A DNA stretch of 17,799 nt from JAVBQU01 sp031548675 (GCA_031548675.1 JAVBQU010000030.1:1-17799), one strand, 5' to 3'; positions 1-7,830 are shown, numbered from the stretch's first letter. Notes: a model not told the origin generated them from the letters alone. Translations and numbers: made by a program.

Positions 1-1
1 C

Positions 2-925
2 GAAATGACAGTAGGATTGGCTTTTTGCTATTTTAAAAAAGAAAAAGTTGATATTACTGTGATAGAAACGGGCATGGGCGGACGGCTCGACAGCACAAAT
101 CTTATAACTCCTGAACTATCCGTGATTACCAATATAAGCTGGGATCACATGCAGTTTTTAGGAAATACCTTACCTGCCATTGCAACCGAAAAAGCAGCCA
201 TTATTAAACCTCAAATTCAAGCAGTAATAGGCGAAACACAAGATGAAGTATCAGGCATATTCATATCCAGAGCCAAAGATGTGGACGCTCCCCTATATTT
301 TGCCGATCAAAAATATGTTTTGCAAAATATATCTAACAACCACATTTCTCTAACAGCCGATGTTTATCAAGACGGTCATTTATTTTTAGAAAAGCTGACA
401 TCTCCTTTAGCCGGAAATTATCAATCAAAAAACATAAGCACCGTTTTGCAATCTATCGAATGCTTAAATAATTTAGGTTATGATATTGACAATAGGATCA
501 TACAAAAAGGCATATCCGGAGTTTTAGAAAATACGGGATTACAAGGCCGCTGGCAGATTTTATCACAAAACCCATTAACTATTTGCGATACAGGACATAA
601 TATTGCCGGAATTCAATTTATCATAAAGCAGCTGCAAACCATAAACTATAAACGTCTGCATTTTGTTTTGGGTATGGTTAACGATAAGGATATCAGCCAT
701 GTTTTATCCATTTTGCCTAAAAATGCTTTATATTATTTTTGCAAAGCAGATATTCCCCGAGGCTTAGATGCAGACATCCTAGCCCGTCAAGCATCAGAAA
801 AAGGCTTGCAGGGCCATGTTTACAATTCGGTACAAGAAGCCTTTGCCGATGCCCAAAAGCAAGCTCACGCTGCTGACTGCATTTTTATTGGAGGAAGTAC
901 ATTTACAGTATCCGAAATTCTATAG
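2..925 (+). CDS. folC: Bifunctional folylpolyglutamate synthase/dihydrofolate synthase, 3' part
   Basis: Cytoplasmic Mur-ligase-like enzyme that joins glutamate to dihydropteroate or tetrahydrofolate using ATP. The reading frame is open to the left window edge (codon 2-4 encodes Glu just before the EMT of the typical FFEMT stretch), so the P-loop and N-terminus lie outside. Visible family signatures are ETGMGGRLDSTN, NISWDHMQFLGNT and AIATEKAAIIK in the central domain. The C-terminal ligase domain has GRWQIL and CDTGHNIAG, matching the family's D-x-x-HN-x-x-G. The last codon and the stop overlap the end of the convergent DUF5777 gene: the CTA leucine codon at 920-922 is the reverse complement of that gene's TAG stop. 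The ATG at position 5 is internal, not the true start. Confidence 0.95.
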   Translation, partial: EMTVGLAFCYFKKEKVDITVIETGMGGRLDSTNLITPELSVITNISWDHMQFLGNTLPAIATEKAAIIKPQIQAVIGETQDEVSGIFISRAKDVDAPLYFADQKYVLQNISNNHISLTADVYQDGHLFLEKLTSPLAGNYQSKNISTVLQSIECLNNLGYDIDNRIIQKGISGVLENTGLQGRWQILSQNPLTICDTGHNIAGIQFIIKQLQTINYKRLHFVLGMVNDKDISHVLSILPKNALYYFCKADIPRGLDADILARQASEKGLQGHVYNSVQEAFADAQKQAHAADCIFIGGSTFTVSEIL

Positions 926-1804
926 CTCGAACGCCCGTAAAATATTAAATCCGATATGAATCTGCCCCTTACCCCATTTATCAGTGGTTTGGGTAAGCAT
1001 CACACGTTCGTTGTTGGCAATGGTATTGCTTACAAATACTTGAAAAACATGTCCTCCTGTTTGTATATCAAATCCGATAGAAAGCGGAGGGACTGTATTT
1101 TCAAATTTATTATCAGAGAAAAGCGGATAAAATTCAATATTGCATCTTACACGTTTGGTTATTCTTACACTACCTCCAAAACCCAGAGAAAAAATATCAT
1201 TCGGATTGTTTTCAGGTACTAAGTTACAGTGCAGCCAAATAGGAGAAACCTGTACCGATATGTATCGCGAAAACTTGCGAGCAACCAACAATTGGCATGT
1301 AGAACTCAGGTTCTCTGAAAAAGTACGTTCCTGATTTGGAATTTTAATAGTTTTCAACATGCCTTTTGCCATTGCAGTTAAAGAAACAGGCATATTACGT
1401 TTGCCCGACGATTGCCTCAGGATTTTATAAATACCCAAAAGATCATATTCCTTATCCCATGTGCTTCTGCCTATACCTACAGTTAATCTATCCGTAATAC
1501 CGTAATCAAAGCCAAAGCGCATGGAGGCATAATCCAAGCCGAAAAAATCGTAAAACCCATCGTTTACCCGACCAAAACGATGAGAAATGCGTAAATCTAA
1601 ATTTCTTTTTTTAGTAGTTTCAATAGAATGTCCGATTATTAAACGGGAAGATTCGAAAGTTGCCGCTGCCAACTCCGAATTCTGAGCATTTTCTTCTGCT
1701 TCCTGCTGCTTCATAAGCTGTTCTACTGTAAGTTCCTGAGCATAAACCAGCGTAAAACAGGAAACAAATGAAATAAATGATAAAACGAGTATGGATTTCT
1801 TCAT
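920..1804 (-). CDS. DUF5777-family outer-membrane beta-barrel protein
   Basis: A 294-residue exported protein of unknown function, last gene of a four-gene leftward operon. The N-terminus is a signal peptide (MKKS, then a hydrophobic stretch ending VYAQ, cleavage near residue 22). A short acidic, glutamine-rich segment follows (residues 24-42). After that come alternating amphipathic strands with aromatic residues, for example the RISHRFGRVNDGFYDFFGLD region, GFDYGITDRLTVGIGRS, and repeats of strand plus short turn up to a C-terminal HIGFNILRAFEL. This resembles the Bacteroidota family DUF5777, described as barrel-like; that assignment is from recall of the RISHRFG and DRLTVGIGRS pattern. It lies 33 bases after the YceI gene and overlaps the end of folC by 6 bases. 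Inferred role: outer-membrane component working with the YceI and Rieske proteins. No catalytic motif is visible. Confidence 0.75.
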   Translation of the reverse strand: MKKSILVLSFISFVSCFTLVYAQELTVEQLMKQQEAEENAQNSELAAATFESSRLIIGHSIETTKKRNLDLRISHRFGRVNDGFYDFFGLDYASMRFGFDYGITDRLTVGIGRSTWDKEYDLLGIYKILRQSSGKRNMPVSLTAMAKGMLKTIKIPNQERTFSENLSSTCQLLVARKFSRYISVQVSPIWLHCNLVPENNPNDIFSLGFGGSVRITKRVRCNIEFYPLFSDNKFENTVPPLSIGFDIQTGGHVFQVFVSNTIANNERVMLTQTTDKWGKGQIHIGFNILRAFEL

Positions 1805-1837
1805 ACAATAAGGTTTTAATGAATAATTAGGTTTGGA

Positions 1838-2395
1838 TTATTTATTTTGCATAGGAGTATATTGGCAATCAACCGTTATTTCAACCACTTCTGCAATATT
1901 TTTAGCTACAACCGATGGTATTTTGATATTATAATCTGCCAAGCGGACGTTAAATTTGGCAGTACCCGACACATTTTTATCTTTAATAATTACTGTAGCT
2001 TGAGTCGTTACCGGATGAGAAACATTATGAATAGTCAGTGTGCCCTCCACAGTTATTTGATAAAAGCCATCCGTACCCCATTTAACAGCCTCCGGATTCT
2101 TGACCTTTCCTGTAAAATTAGCCTTAGGATAACGATCCGACTCCATGTAGGTTGTATTAAAATGCTCTTCCATTAAAGCTTTTTCAAATTTAAAGCTTTT
2201 AATCAATAACGAAAAAGCCAGTTCATTTTTCTTTTTATCAATAAAACTGGTTACTTCGTTATTATGAGCCTCAATATTTTCGAGGGGAGCTTTCGAATAA
2301 AAAGATATTTGTCCTTTTTTGGTATAATAAATATCCTGAGCTCCTGCAAAAACCGTGCAAAATAGAGCTGTTATGAGAAAAAACATTTTTTTCAT
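1838..2395 (-). CDS. YceI-family periplasmic protein (lipocalin-like, isoprenoid-binding fold)
   Basis: A 185-residue exported protein. The signal peptide is MKKMFF plus a hydrophobic core, with likely cleavage after FAGAQ near residue 20. The rest is one YceI domain: KGQISFYSKAPLENIEAHN at the start, SFKFEKALMEEHFNTTYME in the middle, YPKANFTGKV, then VEGTLTIHNVSHPVTTQAT and the closing ADYNIKIPS and VVEITVDCQY. The domain's usual length is about 165-180 residues, so the protein is complete. Known YceI structures are lipocalin-like barrels, some with a bound polyisoprenoid, but the physiological ligand is generally unknown. It lies 11 bases after the OB-fold gene and 33 before the DUF5777 gene, so it is very probably co-transcribed with both. 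An envelope lipid- or quinone-binding role is inference. Confidence 0.93.
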   Translation of the reverse strand: MKKMFFLITALFCTVFAGAQDIYYTKKGQISFYSKAPLENIEAHNNEVTSFIDKKKNELAFSLLIKSFKFEKALMEEHFNTTYMESDRYPKANFTGKVKNPEAVKWGTDGFYQITVEGTLTIHNVSHPVTTQATVIIKDKNVSGTAKFNVRLADYNIKIPSVVAKNIAEVVEITVDCQYTPMQNK

Positions 2396-2406
2396 TTTCT
2401 ACAAAT

Positions 2407-2826
2407 TTACTTGATTAATACGCAATCTATTAATATTACATCACTCAGAAATCCGGTACACCGCCCTTTCAACGTTACCACCTCTCCTATCTGAACCGAT
2501 ATTTTATCTTTTAGGGTACAACGCACCCCTGCCATGGGATTTTCGCCCTGCATGGTAATTACAATAAAACCATCATTATTCGTTTCAATATTTTCTATTT
2601 TCCCGGTTATCTGCACAGCCTTATCCAAAAACTTTTGGTTGGCTTCAGTTTCATTTTTCTGATATGCAGAAATTAAATCTACAGACGAAATCATTACCGG
2701 TTTTTCGCTGCGAACATCCCTATGCGGTTTATTGTACATGTAATACCCGATAAGTACAGTTAGTAGACACCCTATTAAAAAAATTACAATAAACGTTTTA
2801 AGCAGTTTATTTTTATTTGCTTCCAT
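2407..2826 (-). CDS. Membrane-anchored OB-fold (tRNA_anti-like) protein
   Basis: A 139-residue protein with a short basic N-terminus (MEANKNKLLK) and one membrane segment at about residues 9-29. A soluble domain of about 100 residues follows. The domain contains SAYQKNETEANQKFLDKAVQITGKIENIE, then GFIVITMQG, VRCTLKD and a final VVTLKGRCTGFLSDVILIDC strand set. This matches the Bacteroidota OB-fold family (tRNA_anti-like), small envelope proteins of unknown role, not a tRNA-binding enzyme. Its start codon lies inside the end of the Rieske gene (14-base overlap), suggesting translational coupling. Cysteines in VRCTLKD, KGRCTG and LIDCV could face the periplasm; no metal-binding motif is evident. 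The fold assignment is from pattern recognition; the function is unknown. Confidence 0.65.
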   Translation of the reverse strand: MEANKNKLLKTFIVIFLIGCLLTVLIGYYMYNKPHRDVRSEKPVMISSVDLISAYQKNETEANQKFLDKAVQITGKIENIETNNDGFIVITMQGENPMAGVRCTLKDKISVQIGEVVTLKGRCTGFLSDVILIDCVLIK

Positions 2827-3241
2827 ATACAGACAATATATTATCGGTTATGCTCACTGTATATTTAGGCAATGGTGATGGTGCCGGACCTTGAACCACT
2901 GCACCGTTTACATCATATTTGCTTCCATGGCAAGGACATACGAACTCACTTGATGATGATTGATAAGCTACTGTGCAAGATTGATGTGTACATACATTGC
3001 TGAGTGCCACAAACGCTGCGGCTTCGTTTCCGGAAGCCTTACGTACCACCACTATGTTATTTTGAACTTTTGAACTTCCTACAGAAGTAAGTTCATTGTT
3101 TAAGTTCACTGTCATTAAAGGAGTTCCATTATCTACAATTTCAGGCTCTTTCTCTCCCGAACATGTAATTAAACTTACACTTCCGATGAGGACACCCACA
3201 ATTATCAAGGTAGAAAACATTACAAATTTACGAGGTTTCAT
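2813..3241 (-). CDS. Rieske [2Fe-2S] lipoprotein
   Basis: A 142-residue envelope electron carrier, first gene of the leftward operon. A basic N-terminus and hydrophobic segment end in a lipobox (LITC, lipidated Cys27), followed by an acidic SGEKEPE stretch. The Rieske domain (about 45-140) has both cluster boxes: CTHQSC (Cys84, His86, Cys89) and CPCHGS (Cys102, Cys104, His105). Cys84, His86, Cys102 and His105 would bind the cluster. Cys89 and Cys104 would form the disulfide typical of bc1/b6f-type, higher-potential Rieske proteins. The downstream GPAPSPLPKY matches the Pro loop of this class. There is no oxygenase or cytochrome b partner in the window, so its donor and acceptor are unknown. 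A 23-bp palindrome centred about 40 bases upstream may be an operator. Family assignment is secure; physiological role is not. Confidence 0.92.
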   Translation of the reverse strand: MKPRKFVMFSTLIIVGVLIGSVSLITCSGEKEPEIVDNGTPLMTVNLNNELTSVGSSKVQNNIVVVRKASGNEAAAFVALSNVCTHQSCTVAYQSSSSEFVCPCHGSKYDVNGAVVQGPAPSPLPKYTVSITDNILSVYGSK

Positions 3242-3269
3242 TTTATCAAGCTATTAAGGGTTAATAAAT

Positions 3270-3292
3270 TATACACTATTTTAATGTGTATA
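3270..3292. promoter_or_regulatory. Perfect 7-bp inverted repeat, candidate operator of the Rieske operon
   Basis: TATACAC (3270-3276) and GTGTATA (3286-3292) are exact reverse complements around a 9-base AT-rich spacer, with arm centres 16 bp apart, about one and a half helix turns. It sits 29-51 bases upstream of the Rieske start codon, where a dimeric regulator could act on the leftward promoter. There is no T-run after it, so it is not a terminator. The identity of any regulator is unknown. Confidence 0.45.
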
Positions 3293-3437
3293 GCGTATAA
3301 TAAAAAACACCTCAAGGGAAAAAAAGTTTGTAAGAATACACCATTCAAAGAATCTATAAAAATAAGCCTCCATCATAAGAAATTTTTACAGACTTATATT
3401 TATTATTTATCGAATGCCTGATTTTTTTTGATAGATG

Positions 3438-3467
3438 ATTGTTTTTCTGAAAAAAAATGTAACTTTG
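3438..3467 (+). promoter_or_regulatory. Bacteroidota-type promoter for the multi-domain flavoprotein
   Basis: The -7 box TAACTTTG (3460-3467) matches TAnnTTTG exactly. A TTG-containing -33 element (ATTG, 3438-3441) lies 18 bases upstream. The predicted transcription start near 3474 would leave a leader of about 90 nucleotides before the ATG at 3564. Confidence 0.65.
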
Positions 3468-3563
3468 CTTGCTTTAAAAGGCTTTGTAGGTTTACTGTTA
3501 TTTGTTGGAGAAAATTTGTGCAAACAATAAGAATAGCTTTATAAACATTTACATACCAAATCG

Positions 3564-6500
3564 ATGTATAAAATTACTCAACATCCCATTGTCGAAATCC
3601 CAAAAGAGGATAAAGTAGAATTTCTTTTCGAAGGCAAAACCCTTTCCGGTCAACGAGGATTTACCATTGCAGCCGCTTTACACCAAGCCGGATATCCCAT
3701 ACACAGCGATAGCTTGCAGCATCGCCATCGCAGCCTCGAATGCGGAATAGGCAAGTGCGGGGCATGCGAAATGTTGATTGATGGAAAAGTACGTCGTATT
3801 TGTATTACCAAAGTCGATGGAATAAAAAAAGTTGAAAAAATACCCCATGATTACGAGCCCGAAATTATAGCTCCACAACCCGAAAAACCTTATACCGTAT
3901 ATAAAACATCCGTAGTTATTATCGGTGCAGGACCAGCCGGATTAGCTGTTCGCGAAGAACTTAATAAAGTCCAAATTTCAAATTTAGTCATTGATAATAA
4001 TGATAAAATAGGCGGACAATTTTTGATGCAGACCCATCAGTTCTTTTTCTTTGAAAATGAAAAGAAGTTTGGCGGTATGCGCGGTTTCGATATTGCCCAA
4101 ACTCTGGCAGGAGATAATCTTGATGGAATTTTGCTTAATTCTGTCGTTTGGGATATTATAGAAGGCAGGCGTTTGGCTATCAAAAATATGAAAACCGAAG
4201 AAGTGTATTTTGTTGATGCCGAACATTTGGTAGTAGCTACAGGAGCAGTGCCTTTTATGCCTAGTTTTAAAAACGATGATTTGCCGGGCGTTTATACCGC
4301 TGCCGTTGTACAAAAAATGATGAACAGCGAACTAACGCTGCTGGGTAAAAATATCCTAACCGTTGGAGCCGGAAATATTGGTTATCTTACATCCTATCAG
4401 GCTATGCAAGCCGGAGCAAATATAAAAGCAATTATCGAAGCTATGCCCCGCGAAGGAGGATTTCCTGTACAAGCCAATCGGGTACGCCGTTTAGGAATTC
4501 CGGTTATGACTTCTCATATTTTACTCGAAGCCATTCCCAACAAAGACCATACCGGTATAACAGGAGCCGTAATTGCCCGATGCGAAAACTTCAAACCCAT
4601 AGCAGGAACCGAACAAATCATTGATGGTATAGATGTTATTAATATATGTACCGGATTAATACCCGATGATCAATTATTAAAAAAAGGCTATACTTTATTC
4701 GGAAGAAATTGTCATGGAGTAGGCGATGCCACCAAAATAGGCGAAGGAACCAGTGCCGTACTCCGCGGCAAACAATGTGCCTATGAAATTATGCAGGCAT
4801 TAGGCATGCGTTATACTTACGATGATTATTTAGCCGTTTCAAAGGAATATATAGATTCACAACAACATCCCGTTCGTGTATTAGAGCAGCCTTATAAACC
4901 TACACCTGAACGTATGCAAAGTCAGGGATTTGTGCAAATCGATTGTTTATACGGCTTTGCTTGCAACCCCTGTGCCTTTGCCTGTAAATACGGAGCCATA
5001 ACCAAATCGTCAACCAGTACAGTTCCCAAAATCGATTACGATAAATGTATCGGCTGTATGGATTGCGTTTACCAATGTCCGGGCTTGGCAATTTTTGGTT
5101 ATAACTTTTCTAAACAATGGCTGTTTCTGCCTGTTGAATACCAAGTTCAAGAAGGTAGCGAAGTATTCTTAGTTGATAATAATGGGCAAAAAGTGGGAGA
5201 AGGTATTATTGAAAAAGTTTTGCAAAAACCTAACAAGACCAATGTTGCACGCGTAAAAGCTATCAATCCCGAAGGTGAAGCCTTATTAGCTGTAAGAGGA
5301 TTTATTGTTAAAGAAAACTATCCGGAACCTTTAAATCTAAAACCACTTACTGAAAGAAACGACGATAAAATTTATGTCTGTCATTGCGATGATGTAGATA
5401 TAGATTCTATTGTAGAAATGATTGGCGACCGCAAAACCATTTCAGTCGATGAATTAAAACATACAACCCGTATGGGTATGGGACCCTGCCGTGGAAAACG
5501 CTGTATTCCCCGTGTAAAACAATTGCTGTATTCCAAAGGTATTGAAGTATTTGGCGATGCCACCCCTCGCGGACCTATGGCAAATCAAATACAATTGGCA
5601 GAGTTATACCCCAAAACAGTACATGAAAAGATACTTACACATTTCGATAATACACAGCGCAAGGTAATAAAAACAGAAGCTTTTATAGCAGGCGGGGGAA
5701 TTGCCGGAAGCAGTTTATTCCGCTACTTAACCGAAGCAGGCATCAAACCCACTTTGGCTAATTATGAATATGGAAGCTCTTGGCGGAATATTGCCGGCGG
5801 ACGACCCGCTTTCAGTCATCCCGCTTTAGCCGATATTGCAAAGCATAATTTGGAAATCTTTAAAGAACTGCAAAAATTGGGCAACATTGATTTCAAACCC
5901 ATGAAATATGTAAATCTTGCCCATGACCAAGAAACTTATCAAGCCCTCGAAGTTTCTAAAGCATGGTCGGATGCGGAAATGATAGAAGCGAAAGACTTTA
6001 CCAAAGAAATTTCGCCATATTGCAATCCAGACTTACACAAAACCTATCACGCCGCTTTAATTACCAATGGTTGCTGGCAAGCTACGCCGGGAAAAACCAT
6101 CGATTTAATCCGGAAAATAGGTATTCAAAATGGAGGTACTATCTTGGATGATACCCAAGTTATTGATGTGGAAAAAGTAGGAAAAGGCTTTAAAGTACTT
6201 GTCCGCACACATAACAAAGAATATATTGAATATCATGCAGATATTTTTATCAATGCCTTAGGAGAAAAAGCTTCTGATTTTGCTCAAAAATTAGGTATAG
6301 AAACAGGTTTATATCCAGTTAAACATCAGGCTTTTATTACACGCCGTTTACCCCTGTTAGGAAAAGACGGCGACGCATTAAATATGCTGCTTGACCGTAG
6401 AAAATACAAAGGATTTTCAGCCGTTTACGGTCAGCAATTAGCAGAAACCGGACAAATTATAGGATGTGCTTCTCCGGCAATAGATGCCAAAGAAACCCAT

Positions 6501-6800
6501 AAAGACCTTAGATATAGTTCGCAGGATTTTTTGGAAATAGTTTCAGAAGTCTTTACCAATTGGATTCCTCAACTTTCTAGTGTAGGATTCCAAGCCGTAT
6601 GGTCGGGTTATTACATAGAACCCCGCTATATTGTTGATCCCGAATTAGGTTTGTTTATAGGCATGAGGGGGCATGGTTATATGCTTTGCCAATATATTGC
6701 CAAACTTTATGTTGATGCATTGATGGGCAAGCCTGTTCCGGATTATTTCAAAGATTTGAAACTCTCAGGAAAAGGAATTAGTGAAGTAGCATTTAAATAA
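3564..6800 (+). CDS. Five-module iron-sulfur flavoprotein (fused amino/imino-acid dehydrogenase type)
   Basis: A 1078-residue cytoplasmic redox enzyme without signal peptide. In order: an N-terminal [2Fe-2S] domain like HcnA/Fer2_4 (about 15-95; Cys60, Cys65, Cys68, Cys80); a pyridine-nucleotide/FAD oxidoreductase module (about 113-415; GAGPAG 121-126, VVATGAVP, GAGNIG 268-273, GVGDATKIGEGTSAVLRG); two ferredoxin-type cysteine sets (461, 467, 470, 474 and 495, 498, 501, 505), consistent with two [4Fe-4S] clusters; a BFD-like [2Fe-2S] domain (about 600-660; CHC at 606-608, Cys642, Cys647); and a C-terminal DAO-family FAD module (about 703-1065; GGGIAG 710-715). The same parts occur as separate subunits in hydrogen cyanide synthase (HcnABC), hydroxyproline dehydrogenases and archaeal dye-linked proline dehydrogenases. 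Inferred: oxidation of an amino or imino acid at the DAO flavin, with electrons passing through the clusters to the second flavin. The substrate cannot be read from sequence. dapA follows 114 bases later. Confidence 0.85.
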   Translation: MYKITQHPIVEIPKEDKVEFLFEGKTLSGQRGFTIAAALHQAGYPIHSDSLQHRHRSLECGIGKCGACEMLIDGKVRRICITKVDGIKKVEKIPHDYEPEIIAPQPEKPYTVYKTSVVIIGAGPAGLAVREELNKVQISNLVIDNNDKIGGQFLMQTHQFFFFENEKKFGGMRGFDIAQTLAGDNLDGILLNSVVWDIIEGRRLAIKNMKTEEVYFVDAEHLVVATGAVPFMPSFKNDDLPGVYTAAVVQKMMNSELTLLGKNILTVGAGNIGYLTSYQAMQAGANIKAIIEAMPREGGFPVQANRVRRLGIPVMTSHILLEAIPNKDHTGITGAVIARCENFKPIAGTEQIIDGIDVINICTGLIPDDQLLKKGYTLFGRNCHGVGDATKIGEGTSAVLRGKQCAYEIMQALGMRYTYDDYLAVSKEYIDSQQHPVRVLEQPYKPTPERMQSQGFVQIDCLYGFACNPCAFACKYGAITKSSTSTVPKIDYDKCIGCMDCVYQCPGLAIFGYNFSKQWLFLPVEYQVQEGSEVFLVDNNGQKVGEGIIEKVLQKPNKTNVARVKAINPEGEALLAVRGFIVKENYPEPLNLKPLTERNDDKIYVCHCDDVDIDSIVEMIGDRKTISVDELKHTTRMGMGPCRGKRCIPRVKQLLYSKGIEVFGDATPRGPMANQIQLAELYPKTVHEKILTHFDNTQRKVIKTEAFIAGGGIAGSSLFRYLTEAGIKPTLANYEYGSSWRNIAGGRPAFSHPALADIAKHNLEIFKELQKLGNIDFKPMKYVNLAHDQETYQALEVSKAWSDAEMIEAKDFTKEISPYCNPDLHKTYHAALITNGCWQATPGKTIDLIRKIGIQNGGTILDDTQVIDVEKVGKGFKVLVRTHNKEYIEYHADIFINALGEKASDFAQKLGIETGLYPVKHQAFITRRLPLLGKDGDALNMLLDRRKYKGFSAVYGQQLAETGQIIGCASPAIDAKETHKDLRYSSQDFLEIVSEVFTNWIPQLSSVGFQAVWSGYYIEPRYIVDPELGLFIGMRGHGYMLCQYIAKLYVDALMGKPVPDYFKDLKLSGKGISEVAFK

Positions 6801-6861
6801 CTATGAACTATATAAACGTTACAACTTTAAACTTTTGAACTCAATATAACCTTATGTTTAG

Positions 6862-6892
6862 TTTATTCATTTACAAAGAAACAATAGATTTT
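6862..6892 (+). promoter_or_regulatory. Possible dapA promoter
   Basis: TAGATTTT (6885-6892) matches TAnnTTTG at all but the last base and has TTTA (6862-6865) 19 bases upstream. The inferred transcription start near 6899 lies about 15 bases before the dapA ATG. The match is imperfect and dapA could also be read through from the flavoprotein gene. Confidence 0.35.
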
Positions 6893-6914
6893 ACCAAATA
6901 AAATATTTGATAGT

Positions 6915-7805
6915 ATGGCAAAGATATTTAGAGGAACCGGCGTAGCGATAGTTACCCCATTTCACAAATACGGAGTTGATTTTACCTCTTTAGGTAAAAT
7001 TCTGGAACATGTAATCAATAATGGAGTTGATTACATAGTTGCATTAGGAACCACAAGTGAAGTACCTACGCTCTCTCCCCAAGAAAAATCGGCAGTAACC
7101 GATTTTATCATTGAAAATGTGGATAAACGCATTCCTATTATGTTGGGAATGGGAGGAAATAATACGCAAGAATTAGTAGAAAAAATTCATAGTACTAATT
7201 TTGATGGTATCGATGGTATTTTGTCAGTTTCACCTTATTATAATAAACCCCAGCAAAAGGGCATATACTATCACTTTAAAGCAGTGGCAGATGCAAGCCC
7301 AGTTCCCGTAATGTTGTATAATGTACCCGGAAGAACAGGAAGTAATATGACTGCCGAAACAACTTTACAGCTGGCAGAACTGTCTAATGTTATCGGAGTG
7401 AAAGAAGCATCGGGGAATCTAATGCAGTGTATGGAAATTATTAATAATAAACCGAAAGATTTTTTGGTTATTTCCGGAGATGATGCACTTACATTACCTT
7501 TGATTGCAGTCGGAGCCATGGGAGTTATTTCGGTAACCGCCAATGCTTTTCCCAAAGAAATGTCGGATATGGTAAACTTTGCATTAAAAGGAGAAATGAA
7601 AAAAGCCAACCATTTACATTATAAGCTGTTGGATGTAACCAATATGTTATTTAATGATGGAAGTCCTGCCGGAATTAAGGCGGCTTTGGAAATCATGGGA
7701 TTATGCACCAATAACTTACGGCTTCCGTTGGTAAAAGCAAATAAACCGACTATATCAGCGTTACAAAATTTAATAACAGAATTTCAATCTGTTAAAAATT
7801 CGTAA
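6915..7805 (+). CDS. dapA: 4-hydroxy-tetrahydrodipicolinate synthase
   Basis: Cytoplasmic class I aldolase-type TIM barrel (296 residues, normal family length) that condenses pyruvate with aspartate semialdehyde, the first committed step of the diaminopimelate/lysine branch. Key residues are present: the Thr46-Thr47 pair in GTTSE, Tyr109 in SPYYNKP (contributed to the neighbouring subunit), Tyr135 and Arg140 in YNVPGRTG, and the Schiff-base Lys163 in GVKEASG. Arg140, which binds the carboxylate of the aldehyde substrate in true DHDPS, favours DapA over N-acetylneuraminate lyase or other relatives. The first motif reads GTTSE where GTTGE or GTTAE is usual, a mild change. Because it follows a possible imino-acid dehydrogenase, a role like the DapA-family pyrroline-hydroxycarboxylate deaminase (LhpC) was considered, but the DHDPS residues make DapA the better call. 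Confidence 0.92.
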   Translation: MAKIFRGTGVAIVTPFHKYGVDFTSLGKILEHVINNGVDYIVALGTTSEVPTLSPQEKSAVTDFIIENVDKRIPIMLGMGGNNTQELVEKIHSTNFDGIDGILSVSPYYNKPQQKGIYYHFKAVADASPVPVMLYNVPGRTGSNMTAETTLQLAELSNVIGVKEASGNLMQCMEIINNKPKDFLVISGDDALTLPLIAVGAMGVISVTANAFPKEMSDMVNFALKGEMKKANHLHYKLLDVTNMLFNDGSPAGIKAALEIMGLCTNNLRLPLVKANKPTISALQNLITEFQSVKNS

Positions 7806-7830
7806 CCCTCTGTTCTTAAGGGCAATTTTT
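7806..7830 (+). terminator. Weak possible terminator after dapA
   Basis: CCCT (7806-7809) can pair with AGGG (7819-7822) across a 9-base loop, followed by CA and six T. The stem is only 4 bp, so this is tentative. Confidence 0.3.

Larger units (their letters stand above)
3242..3563. other. Divergent intergenic region between Rieske operon and flavoprotein gene
   Basis: This 322-base gene-free stretch separates two diverging iron-sulfur protein genes. It holds the palindrome at 3270-3292, near the leftward start, and a TAnnTTTG promoter at 3438-3467, directed rightward. The middle (about 3300-3430) is AT-rich. I see no tRNA, riboswitch or credible small ORF there. A clear Bacteroidota promoter for the leftward operon was not found; CAAAGAAT at 3346-3353 is only a partial match. 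Confidence 0.6.

Noticed and set aside
956..1334. Open frames on the plus strand opposite the DUF5777 gene
   Set aside because: They lie wholly within the leftward coding sequence, have no family signature or signal peptide, and read as low-quality composition; they are shadows of the real gene.
920..3241. Rieske protein as an aromatic ring dioxygenase ferredoxin
   Set aside because: It has a lipoprotein signal and the extra disulfide cysteines of bc1-type Rieske proteins, and there are no oxygenase or reductase genes nearby.
7271..7609. 112-residue open frame on the minus strand inside dapA
   Set aside because: It is antisense to conserved dapA catalytic regions and has no recognisable domain.
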